Assembly (NCBI GenBank): GCA_945988915.1
Contig: CAMFTS010000028.1
Location: 1 to 12,589 of the forward strand
DNA: 12,589 nt
From: an uncultured Clostridia bacterium
GTDB lineage: Bacteria > Bacillota > Clostridia > Oscillospirales > Acutalibacteraceae
Direction of reading: 5' to 3'
Shown here: positions 1 to 6,885 of the stretch, one piece after another
Numbering within the stretch: position 1 is the first letter of the stretch
Layout: the number at the start of each line of letters is the position of its first letter
The notes under the pieces: model-generated
Told to the model about the DNA's origin: nothing
Seen by the model: only the letters and a program-made list of their open reading frames with translations
Database searches by the model: none
Made by a program: the position numbers and the translations under genes

Positions 1-10
1 CTTTATTTGT

Positions 11-39
11 TTGCCAAACATAAGGTTTTAGTGTATAAT
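11..39 (+). promoter_or_regulatory. Sigma-A type promoter for the cysteine desulfurase/thiI operon
   Basis: A -35 box TTGCCA at 11-16 (one mismatch from TTGACA) and a perfect -10 box TATAAT at 34-39 are separated by 17 bases, the ideal spacing for a housekeeping sigma factor. The start of transcription would fall near 45-48, giving a leader of about 35 bases that ends in a GGGGG ribosome-binding run at 65-69. No other convincing promoter was found before the terminator at 10376, so this one may drive the whole plus-strand gene series. Seen in sequence; activity is inferred. Confidence 0.75.
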
Positions 40-80
40 ATAAAATCAAAGTATTCTGTAATTTGGGGGCGAATGTTTAA

Positions 81-1211
81 ATGCAAGTGTATTTTGATAA
101 CAGTGCAACAACGAAGCCCTGCGAAGCTGCAGTAAAAAGTGCATTAGAGGTTATGAATGAAGAATTCGGCAATCCGTCATCTATTCATTCAAAGGGCTAC
201 AATGCATCTCAGTTGCTTGAAAAATCACGAAGCATAATTGCTGACAGCTTATCTGTTGATGCTTTTGCAGTTTACTTTACTCCGTGCGGAACGGTTTCTA
301 ATAATACGGCTATATTCGGCGCTGTTAACGCGTTAAGGCGCAGAGGAAATAAAATAGTGACAACTGCATTTGAGCATCCGAGCGTTGCAAAATGTATGGA
401 CAAGCTCTCCGAAGACGGCTTTGAAGTAGTAAGAATTATGCCTGATGAAAGCGGCAATATTTCATGTGAAGAATTTGAAAATGCCATTGATGAAAAGACA
501 ATACTTGTAAGCCTTATGGCAGTTAATAATGAAGTCGGCAGTGTTTTGCCGTTTGACAAAATAAAAAAAATAATTAAACGAAACAATTCGCCTGCTTTAC
601 TTCATGTTGACGCCGTTCAGGGATATTTAAAGATAGACATTAAGCCCCAAAAGTGCGGAATTGATTTAATGAGCATAAGCGCGCACAAAATACACGCGCT
701 GAAAGGCTCGGGCGCTCTATATATAGCTAAAGGCGTAAGAATTAAGCCGTATGTGCTCGGCGGCGGTCAGGAAAACGGAATTTGCTCCGGTACACAGGCA
801 ATGCCCAATATTGCGGCATTTGCTTCGGCCGTAAACGAGCTCAGGGACATTGATTCAAGATATCAAAAAATGTGTGAGTTGAACGCTTATTTAAAACAAG
901 AGCTTTTAAAAATTGACGGCGTTTCGATTAATTCGCCGGAAAATGCAATTCCGTATATAGTCAACATTTCTTTAAACGGAATTCCGTCACAGGTTTCGGT
1001 AAATTATTTGTCGTCAAAGGGCGTTTATGTATCGGCAGGCTCAGCGTGTTCAAAGGGACACAGAAGCGAAGTGCTGACTGCTATGAAGCTTTCTCCCGAA
1101 AGAATTGACAGTGCAGTCAGAGTAAGTCTTTGCTATACAAATACAAAGGAAGAAATTGATTATTTTATACAGATAATTAAAAAAGCATTTTTAGAGCTTT
1201 CTAAAAAATAA
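81..1211 (+). CDS. Cysteine desulfurase, NifS/IscS family (NifZ-like, paired with ThiI)
   Basis: PLP-dependent enzyme of 376 residues that takes sulfur from L-cysteine as an enzyme-bound persulfide; cytoplasmic. Visible family marks are the start YFDNSATT, the conserved His99 in EHP, the PLP-binding Lys203 in SAHKIHALKG, the active-site loop Cys323 in SAGSACSKGHRSE, and Arg347, which matches the substrate-binding Arg of IscS. The gene sits 10 bases upstream of thiI. In Bacillus subtilis a dedicated desulfurase (NifZ) adjacent to thiI supplies sulfur for tRNA 4-thiouridine, so the same role is likely here, rather than general Fe-S assembly, as no iscU or sufU is next to it. Two normally conserved stretches differ: the usual SGGTESNN is PCGTVSNN (residues 68-75) and the usual RSGT is CSGT (235-238). 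The start at 81 follows GGGGG at 65-69; the ATG at 73 is out of frame. Confidence 0.9.
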   Translation: MQVYFDNSATTKPCEAAVKSALEVMNEEFGNPSSIHSKGYNASQLLEKSRSIIADSLSVDAFAVYFTPCGTVSNNTAIFGAVNALRRRGNKIVTTAFEHPSVAKCMDKLSEDGFEVVRIMPDESGNISCEEFENAIDEKTILVSLMAVNNEVGSVLPFDKIKKIIKRNNSPALLHVDAVQGYLKIDIKPQKCGIDLMSISAHKIHALKGSGALYIAKGVRIKPYVLGGGQENGICSGTQAMPNIAAFASAVNELRDIDSRYQKMCELNAYLKQELLKIDGVSINSPENAIPYIVNISLNGIPSQVSVNYLSSKGVYVSAGSACSKGHRSEVLTAMKLSPERIDSAVRVSLCYTNTKEEIDYFIQIIKKAFLELSKK

Positions 1212-1221
1212 AGGACATAAT

Positions 1222-2391
1222 ATGAAAGAAATAATTCTTATTAAAAACGGCGAGCTTGCACTTAAAGGACTTAACCGTTCGTCATTTGAAGCTACGCTTG
1301 CAAAAAATATTAAACACAGATTCCGTTCACTCGGCAAGGTTAAAATTACTTGTATGCAGTCAACTATGACTATTGAACCCGAGTGTGACGGCTTCGATAT
1401 GGATGAAGCAATAGAAATTCTGAAAAAGGTTTTCGGCATTGCCGCTTTTCAGCGTGCAGCCGCAGTCGAAAAGGATATGAATATTATTCTTGAAACTGCT
1501 CCCGAATACTTAAGAGAACAGCTCGAAGAGGTAAAAACCTTTAAGGTTGAAGCCAAAAGGAGTGACAAGAAATTCCCTTTGACTTCACCGGAAATCAGCA
1601 GAAACGTCGGAGAGGTAATTCTCAGAGAATTTCCGCATATAAGAGTTGATGTTCACAATCCCGATTTGACCGTAACGGTTGAAATACGCGACCGTCACGC
1701 ATTCATAAGAGGAAATCAGATTAAGGGCGCAGGCGGTATGCCTGTTGGAACGGGCGGTAAAGCTGCCGTGCTCATTTCGGGCGGAATTGACAGCCCTGTC
1801 GCTTCTTGGATGATTTCCAAAAGAGGAGTTAAGCTTGACGCAATTCATTTTGCATCACCCCCTTATACTTCACCTCAGTCGGAACAAAAGGTTCATGATT
1901 TGCTCAGACAGGTAACAAAGTACAGCGGAGATATAGCTCTTTATACAGTTCCTTTTACAAAAATTCAGGAGCAGATCAGAGATAATTGCGAAGAGGAATA
2001 CTTCACTCTTGTTATGCGCAGATTTATGATGCGAATAGCAAATGAAATAGCAAAAAAAGCGGATTGTTCAGCGCTTGTAACGGGTGAAAGCTTAGGACAG
2101 GTGGCAAGTCAGACTATGCCGGCACTCGCTTGTACGGATGCGGTTTCCGATATGCCTGTTTTGCGTCCTCTTGTAGCAATGGACAAGGAAGAAATAATTG
2201 CTGTTTCAAGAAAAATAGACACATTTGATATATCGATAAGACCTTTTGAGGATTGCTGTACGGTATTTACACCCAAGCATCCGCGAACAAGACCGAAAAA
2301 AGAGCAGCTTGAAGAAGTCGAAAAGGCTCTTGATATTGATACTCTTGTAAAAGAGGCTGTCGAGAATACAAGGTTTGAGTTGATTAAATAA
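1222..2391 (+). CDS. thiI: tRNA 4-thiouridine synthase ThiI (short form, no rhodanese domain)
   Basis: ATP-dependent enzyme that adenylates uridine 8 of tRNA and inserts sulfur to make 4-thiouridine; cytoplasmic. The 389 residues show an N-terminal ferredoxin-like part, a THUMP domain at about 60-165, and a PP-loop ATP-binding motif SGGIDS at 186-191 in LISGGIDSPVASW. Other ThiI signatures are TGESLGQVASQT at 287-298 and the PFEDCC motif at 341-346, where the family's conserved cysteine lies. The E. coli protein has an extra C-terminal rhodanese domain; it is absent here, as in Bacillus, which fits direct sulfur delivery by the desulfurase just upstream. The start follows AAGGA at 1211-1215 with a 6-base spacer. 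The CinA-like gene starts 2 bases after the stop codon, so translation may be coupled. A role in thiamine synthesis is possible but cannot be judged from this window. Confidence 0.95.
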   Translation: MKEIILIKNGELALKGLNRSSFEATLAKNIKHRFRSLGKVKITCMQSTMTIEPECDGFDMDEAIEILKKVFGIAAFQRAAAVEKDMNIILETAPEYLREQLEEVKTFKVEAKRSDKKFPLTSPEISRNVGEVILREFPHIRVDVHNPDLTVTVEIRDRHAFIRGNQIKGAGGMPVGTGGKAAVLISGGIDSPVASWMISKRGVKLDAIHFASPPYTSPQSEQKVHDLLRQVTKYSGDIALYTVPFTKIQEQIRDNCEEEYFTLVMRRFMMRIANEIAKKADCSALVTGESLGQVASQTMPALACTDAVSDMPVLRPLVAMDKEEIIAVSRKIDTFDISIRPFEDCCTVFTPKHPRTRPKKEQLEEVEKALDIDTLVKEAVENTRFELIK

Positions 2392-2393
2392 TT

Positions 2394-2870
2394 ATGGAAC
2401 TTGAAGAAAAGGTAGTAAAACAGTTAAAAGAAAAGCGTTTAGTTCTTGCAACTGCAGAATCCTGCACAGGCGGCTTAATCGCAAAGCGAATTACCGATGT
2501 ATCCGGTTCGTCTTCTGTATTTGAGTGCGGAATAGTCAGTTACTCTAACAGAATTAAGAATGAGATACTCGGAGTAAGCAACGAAACGCTTGAGAAGTTC
2601 GGAGCGGTAAGTGAGGAATGTGCAAGAGAAATGGTTAACGGCTTGCTGAAAGTGAGCGGTGCCGATATAGGCGTTGCAGTTACGGGAATTGCAGGACCTG
2701 ATTCGGACGGTACAAATAAACCCGTCGGACTTGTTTATATTGCATTCTCAGACGGAAAAGATGTTGTTGTGAAAAAATATCTTAATGAGTTTGCTGATAA
2801 TATAAGAGAAAATAACAGAAATAAATCTGCCGACGAGGCACTTAAAATAGTTTTGGAGTATTTGGTATGA
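2394..2870 (+). CDS. Stand-alone CinA C-terminal domain protein (nicotinamide-nucleotide amidohydrolase, PncC-like)
   Basis: This 158-residue protein corresponds to the C-terminal domain of CinA, which in several bacteria deamidates nicotinamide mononucleotide to nicotinic acid mononucleotide in NAD recycling. The active-site motif TAESCTGG is intact at 20-27, and GIAGP at 98-102 and KPVG at 109-112 are also present. The N-terminal MoCF-like (ADP-ribose pyrophosphatase) domain of full-length CinA is missing, as in many stand-alone PncC proteins. The gene begins 2 bases after the thiI stop without a strong ribosome-binding site, suggesting coupled translation, and its last codons overlap the start of the first sortase by 4 bases (ATGA, 2867-2870). 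A degenerate version of full-length CinA is fused to the SpoIID-like protein encoded at 6886-9294. Family assignment is firm; the exact substrate is inferred. Confidence 0.9.
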   Translation: MELEEKVVKQLKEKRLVLATAESCTGGLIAKRITDVSGSSSVFECGIVSYSNRIKNEILGVSNETLEKFGAVSEECAREMVNGLLKVSGADIGVAVTGIAGPDSDGTNKPVGLVYIAFSDGKDVVVKKYLNEFADNIRENNRNKSADEALKIVLEYLV

Positions 2871-4102
2871 GTGATGAAATTAAGAGAACGGATGAAGAAA
2901 GGCTTCCTGAGGAAGAGTCAATGTGCGAAGCTGAAAATCCTTATCAGTCAGAAAGAGCAGTTACAAAAAGCACTGATAAGCCTGATGAAAATGCAGCAGA
3001 GAACAGCGAACATATTGCGCCCAAGCCGAAAACGGTTGATAAAAACGCTCCCGCGAATAACGGTACGGTACAACCTAAGTTTGCAAGAACTCCGGCTCCG
3101 GCTGAACCTTCTTCTAAAAAAGCAAAGGAAAATAAGGATACAGAAATTCATATTGACGGACAAATGGAAAAGAAACAGAAGCCTCAGGCAACTGTTATAA
3201 TCAGCAGAATTGTATTAGTTGTTTCTGTTCTTGTCTTTTTGGTTTCAGGCATTATCTTTGCGAAAAATTATCTTGAGCTTCGTAAAAATAAGCTTGAAGC
3301 GCAAAAACTTGCTTCTCAGTTAGGAAACAAAGCAGAAGAAGTTGAGGATGCGGTCGGTGTTGACGGAATTCTTGAAAAATACAGAGATCTTTACAATCAG
3401 AATCATGACCTTGTCGGATGGATTACGGTTCCTAACACAAAAATTGACCATCCGGTTGTTCAGGCGGCAGATAATGATTTTTATTTGAGAAAGAACTTCT
3501 CAAAGAAATATGAGCGACGCGGATCAATCTTTATGGACTTCAGATGCGATCCCGTGAATTTTTTAAAGAATACAATTCTTTACGGTCATAATTACCTTGA
3601 TTCCACAATGTTTTCGGATCTGGAAAAATATAAGGATCTGGACTTCTATAAGTCTGCTCCCGTAATCGAATTCAACACAATTTATAAGAATTATAAATGG
3701 AAAGTCTTCGGTGTCTATCTGTCAAATGCCGACGAAAAAGACGATAACGGATATGCACTTTATTATATTCATCCGTTTATGACTGACGATAATTTTGAGG
3801 CATATGTCCAAACAGTCAGAGAAAGATCAATTATAAATATGCCGGTTGATGTCGAAAGAACAGATAAAATTCTGACTCTTTCAACCTGCACAAGAGATAT
3901 GGACCTTCCGGGACGCGGACAGACAAATGCAAGATGCGTTATCGTTGCAAGACTTGTTCGTGACGGTGAAAGAGAAGATGTTAATGTCTCAGCGGCAACA
4001 TACAATGAAAATCCGAGATATCCTCAGGTTTGGTACACTGCACACGGACTTGAAAATCCTTATGTGAATGCAAGCAGATGGTATCCCGAAGGAAACGGTT
4101 AA
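2867..4102 (+). CDS. Class B sortase 1, with 108-residue cytoplasmic tail
   Basis: Membrane-bound transpeptidase that cleaves a C-terminal sorting signal and joins surface proteins to peptidoglycan or to each other. In order the 411 residues show a polar, Pro/Glu/Lys-rich cytoplasmic tail (1-108), one transmembrane helix (about 109-131), a short linker and a class B sortase domain (about 164-370). The catalytic residues are His241 in LYGHN, Cys341 in TLSTCT and Arg356 in NARC; DLVGWITVPN at 181-190 is a typical sortase B motif. Known sortases B are about 250 residues, so the tail is unusual. It contains EAENPYQSER at 21-30, echoed in the third sortase. After the catalytic domain comes a tail with YNENPRYPQVWY and WYPEG that all three sortases share. 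Start: GGAG at 2855-2858, 8 bases before the ATG. No substrate with a recognisable sorting signal lies nearby. Confidence 0.93.
   Translation: MSDEIKRTDEERLPEEESMCEAENPYQSERAVTKSTDKPDENAAENSEHIAPKPKTVDKNAPANNGTVQPKFARTPAPAEPSSKKAKENKDTEIHIDGQMEKKQKPQATVIISRIVLVVSVLVFLVSGIIFAKNYLELRKNKLEAQKLASQLGNKAEEVEDAVGVDGILEKYRDLYNQNHDLVGWITVPNTKIDHPVVQAADNDFYLRKNFSKKYERRGSIFMDFRCDPVNFLKNTILYGHNYLDSTMFSDLEKYKDLDFYKSAPVIEFNTIYKNYKWKVFGVYLSNADEKDDNGYALYYIHPFMTDDNFEAYVQTVRERSIINMPVDVERTDKILTLSTCTRDMDLPGRGQTNARCVIVARLVRDGEREDVNVSAATYNENPRYPQVWYTAHGLENPYVNASRWYPEGNG
3356..4066 (+). repeat. Tandem gene duplication, copy 1 (sortase domain and C-terminal extension)
   Basis: Residues 164-400 of the first sortase align without any gap to residues 94-330 of the second, at a constant offset of 1029 bases. 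My hand count gives about 171 of 237 identical residues (72 %). Identity extends to the DNA, for example around the active-site Cys codon (near 3881-3900). The cytoplasmic tails and membrane helices upstream are unrelated by eye. Confidence 0.85.
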
Positions 4103-4105
4103 AAA

Positions 4106-5137
4106 ATGAAAAAAAGCGAGAAATACAATAGAATAAATACTTTTGTCGAGAATAATACAGGCAACATTTCTGAAGCTAATACGGCAGACAGTCAGGAAAA
4201 CTTCAAAGATACTGCTGCTGTCAGGCTTGTAAAATTTGTTAAAGTGATTGTTGTTATTGCAGTAATTCTCGTGTTGTCTGTTGTATTGAAAAACAGCCTC
4301 GGAGGTGAAAAAGCTTTAAAAGAAGCTGAAAAGCTTAATCAGCTTGCTGCCGAGACCGAAATTGAAACAACAACGGAGGCAGTCGGTTCCGACGGAATTC
4401 TTTTGAAATACAAAGAGGCGTATGAAAAGAACAATGACCTTGTAGGCTGGATTACAGTTCCGAACACAACCATTGATCATCCGGTTGTTCAGGCTGATGA
4501 TAACGAATATTATCTGCGCAGAAACTTTTATAAGCTGTATGACAAGCGCGGTACAATATTTATGGAAAACCGTTGCAGCTATACCGATTTTGATAAAAAT
4601 ACGGTGCTGTTCGGTCATAATTTTCTTGACTCCACAATGTTTTCTGATTTGGAAAAATATAAGGATCTGGAATTTTACAGGTCTGCACCCGTTATTGATT
4701 TTAATACAATATATAAAAGCTATAAATGGAAGGTCTTTGCGGTATATCTTATAAATGTTAATCCGAAAGACGATAACGGATATGCTTTTGTTTATATGTA
4801 TCCGTTTATGACAGACGATAACTTTGAAGAATATGTTTCATTAGTTGAAAAAAGATCAATTATTAACACGACCGTTGATGTTGAGAAAACAGATAAAATT
4901 CTGACGCTTTCAACCTGCACAAGAGATATGGATCTTCCGGGTCGCGGAGAAACAAATGCGAGATGCGTAGTGCTTGCACGGCTTGTGCGTGACGGCGAAA
5001 GTCTTGAGGTCGATACAGACTCAGCAACTTATAATGAAAATCCGAAGTATCCGGATATATGGTACAGAGCAAACGGAATGGAGAACCCATATGCAGAAGA
5101 TGTTAATGACTGGGGTCCCGTAGGAGTTGAACGATAA
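4106..5137 (+). CDS. Class B sortase 2, with short cytoplasmic tail
   Basis: Paralogue of the preceding sortase, 343 residues: a short cytoplasmic tail (1-42), one transmembrane helix (about 43-61), a Glu/Thr-rich linker (about 80-92) and the class B sortase domain (about 94-300). Catalytic His171 (LFGHN), Cys271 (TLSTCT) and Arg286 (NARC) are all present. The catalytic part is about 72 % identical to sortase 1 without gaps, so the two arose by tandem duplication, but the ENPYQ motif of the tails of sortases 1 and 3 is missing. It keeps the shared C-terminal extension (YNENPKYPDIWY, then ENPY), ending differently, in WGPVGVER instead of WYPEG. The start follows AAGGA at 4089-4093, 3 bases after the previous stop codon. 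It overlaps the third sortase by one base (TAATG). Target protein unknown. Confidence 0.92.
   Translation: MKKSEKYNRINTFVENNTGNISEANTADSQENFKDTAAVRLVKFVKVIVVIAVILVLSVVLKNSLGGEKALKEAEKLNQLAAETEIETTTEAVGSDGILLKYKEAYEKNNDLVGWITVPNTTIDHPVVQADDNEYYLRRNFYKLYDKRGTIFMENRCSYTDFDKNTVLFGHNFLDSTMFSDLEKYKDLEFYRSAPVIDFNTIYKSYKWKVFAVYLINVNPKDDNGYAFVYMYPFMTDDNFEEYVSLVEKRSIINTTVDVEKTDKILTLSTCTRDMDLPGRGETNARCVVLARLVRDGESLEVDTDSATYNENPKYPDIWYRANGMENPYAEDVNDWGPVGVER
4385..5095 (+). repeat. Tandem gene duplication, copy 2 (sortase domain and C-terminal extension)
   Basis: Second copy of the 711-base unit at 3356-4066, displaced by exactly 1029 bases, coding for the catalytic domain and most of the C-terminal extension of the second sortase. 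The unit holds no insertions or deletions relative to copy 1. The most conserved parts are LDSTMFSDLEKYKDL and KILTLSTCTRDMDLPGRG; the most divergent is the segment just before the catalytic His. Confidence 0.85.
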
Positions 5138-6843
5138 TGAAAAAAAAGAAAAATAGCTTTCAAAGCACGGATGAAGTAATTGTATTTTCAAATGATGCAG
5201 ATGAATATCCGCAACAAAAAGAAGCTGTTGAAGATAGGGAAGCAAGAGAAGAACCCGAAGCATTGAATGCTTCGCGCGGTTTTGCCTCAATAGATATTGA
5301 GGAGACAGATAAGCAGGAAATAAAAGGAAAGAAAAAAAAGACGGATTCTTTTAAATTCCTTAAAAGCTTTAAAAATAAAAAAGATAAAAAAGCAGAAGAA
5401 TCTGAACAAGAGCCGTTGCTTGCTGAAAACACAGCGGAAGAACAAGAGGAAGAAGCTGTTTCACTCTTTGAAGAGTCAGAGGCTGTTATGGTTGAAGTAG
5501 ATAACTCTGAATATGAAGCTGAAACCGATGTCAGTGAGCAGGAAAGCATCCGTGAGGAAACAAACGATGAGCAGTCAGCAGAAATCACACCCGACCTTGA
5601 GCAAGAGGACCGTATAGAATATGCAAAATCGGTTGATGATCTTCCCGTAGCAGAAGAGTCCGATGATGTTTATGCCGATATTGTTAAGAATATTGATGAC
5701 AGTATTCACAAAGAAAGAACTTCAAGACAGGCAAAATATGAAAGAGAACAACATTTTATTGATGCCGAAAATCCCTTTCAAAGAGACAGGGAAAGTCTTG
5801 CAGAGGGTGAAGATACTTTATCCTATGAGGAAATCAAACGCAAGGAATTAAAAACCTTTGACGAAATGTTTGACTCGCTTAAGTCAAAAATCCTTCCGAG
5901 AAAAGGAGAAAAGAAATCAGAATCCATAAGAAAAATTGTTGCAAATACTGCAGTGTTTGTTCTTATTTGCTGTGCAATTGCCTTTGTTGTAATCTACGCA
6001 CAGAGTAAACAGGCGGTAAAACAGCAACTTGGTCTTTCAAGTCAGGTTGTAGATATCACAAGTGCCGAAGAAGAGGAAAAACTCTGGGAGGAATTCCACT
6101 CAAAATATCCTAATGTTAAGACACCTGAGGGAATGATGGCAAAATACGCTTACCTTTATGCAATTAACCAACAGCTCGTTGGTTGGGTCAGCGTTCCGAA
6201 TTCGGGAATTGATGTTCAGGTCGTTCAGTCGCAGAATAACAGCGATTATCTTAAAAAGGATTTCTACGGAAATTACAGCCGTTACGGCTGTCCGTTTATG
6301 GATTACAGAAACGATCCGAGATATCTTAATCAGAATACGATAATCTACGGTCATCATATGAGCGACGGATTGATATTTGCAGAACTCAGTAAATATAAAG
6401 AGCTTGACGGTTTCCTTGAGTCACCGATTATTTGTTTTGATACGCTCTACAAAACGTATTATTTCAAAATCTATGCTGCATTTATCACTAACACACGGGA
6501 AGAGGATGACAACGGTTATATTTTTAACTATACTGTAACCTCTTTTGCAAGCACACAGAATTTTGACGATTATATCAGTGCACTTGATGAGCGAAAGCTT
6601 TATACAACAGGTGTTGATATCAACTCGGGCGATAAGCTTCTGACACTTTCAACCTGTACTTATGAGTTTAACGATGCAAGACTTGTAATTGTCGGCAGAA
6701 TGCTTCGTACAGGCGAAACTGTTGATATTGATACGACATACGCAACCAAAAACGGTAATCCTCATTATCCGCAGGTCTGGTATGACAAGAAAGGAACAAC
6801 AAATCCGTTTGCCGGTGCGGCGAAATGGTATCCCGAAGGCTGA
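5137..6843 (+). CDS. Class B sortase 3, with very long acidic cytoplasmic tail
   Basis: Sortase of 568 residues, more than twice the usual length because of an approximately 265-residue cytoplasmic region. That region holds a basic Lys-rich patch (63-85), a long Glu/Asp-rich stretch (86-180), and DAENPFQRDR at 209-218, which matches a motif in the tail of sortase 1. One transmembrane helix follows (about 267-288), then the class B sortase domain (about 330-525) with His406 (IYGHH), Cys507 (TLSTCT) and Arg515 (NDAR). It is clearly more distant from sortases 1 and 2 than they are from each other: Cys and Arg are 8 residues apart instead of 15. The shared C-terminal extension is present (NGNPHYPQVWY, TNPF, KWYPEG). 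The start has AGGAG at 5122-5126, 10 bases upstream, and overlaps the previous stop codon. The tail probably binds a cytoplasmic or membrane partner (inference). Confidence 0.92.
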   Translation: MKKKKNSFQSTDEVIVFSNDADEYPQQKEAVEDREAREEPEALNASRGFASIDIEETDKQEIKGKKKKTDSFKFLKSFKNKKDKKAEESEQEPLLAENTAEEQEEEAVSLFEESEAVMVEVDNSEYEAETDVSEQESIREETNDEQSAEITPDLEQEDRIEYAKSVDDLPVAEESDDVYADIVKNIDDSIHKERTSRQAKYEREQHFIDAENPFQRDRESLAEGEDTLSYEEIKRKELKTFDEMFDSLKSKILPRKGEKKSESIRKIVANTAVFVLICCAIAFVVIYAQSKQAVKQQLGLSSQVVDITSAEEEEKLWEEFHSKYPNVKTPEGMMAKYAYLYAINQQLVGWVSVPNSGIDVQVVQSQNNSDYLKKDFYGNYSRYGCPFMDYRNDPRYLNQNTIIYGHHMSDGLIFAELSKYKELDGFLESPIICFDTLYKTYYFKIYAAFITNTREEDDNGYIFNYTVTSFASTQNFDDYISALDERKLYTTGVDINSGDKLLTLSTCTYEFNDARLVIVGRMLRTGETVDIDTTYATKNGNPHYPQVWYDKKGTTNPFAGAAKWYPEG

Positions 6844-6885
6844 AATAGTTTTTAATTAACATTTTATATAAGGTGGTATAGAGAT

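Noticed and set aside
2871..3200. Plus-strand open frame of 109 codons in another frame of sortase 1
   Set aside because: It overlaps a well-supported gene from its first codons and has a composition typical of a frame-shifted Lys/Glu-rich tail.
5160..5588. Minus-strand open frame of 142 codons, very Ser-rich
   Set aside because: It is the mirror of the Glu/Asp-rich codons of the sortase 3 tail (GAA/GAG read as TTC/CTC, with Ser from shifted frames); no start signal.
6844..6885. Possible promoter in front of the SpoIID-like gene (TATATA near 6865-6870)
   Set aside because: There is no -35 box at 16-18 bases upstream, and the TATATA is too close to the ribosome-binding site to be convincing.
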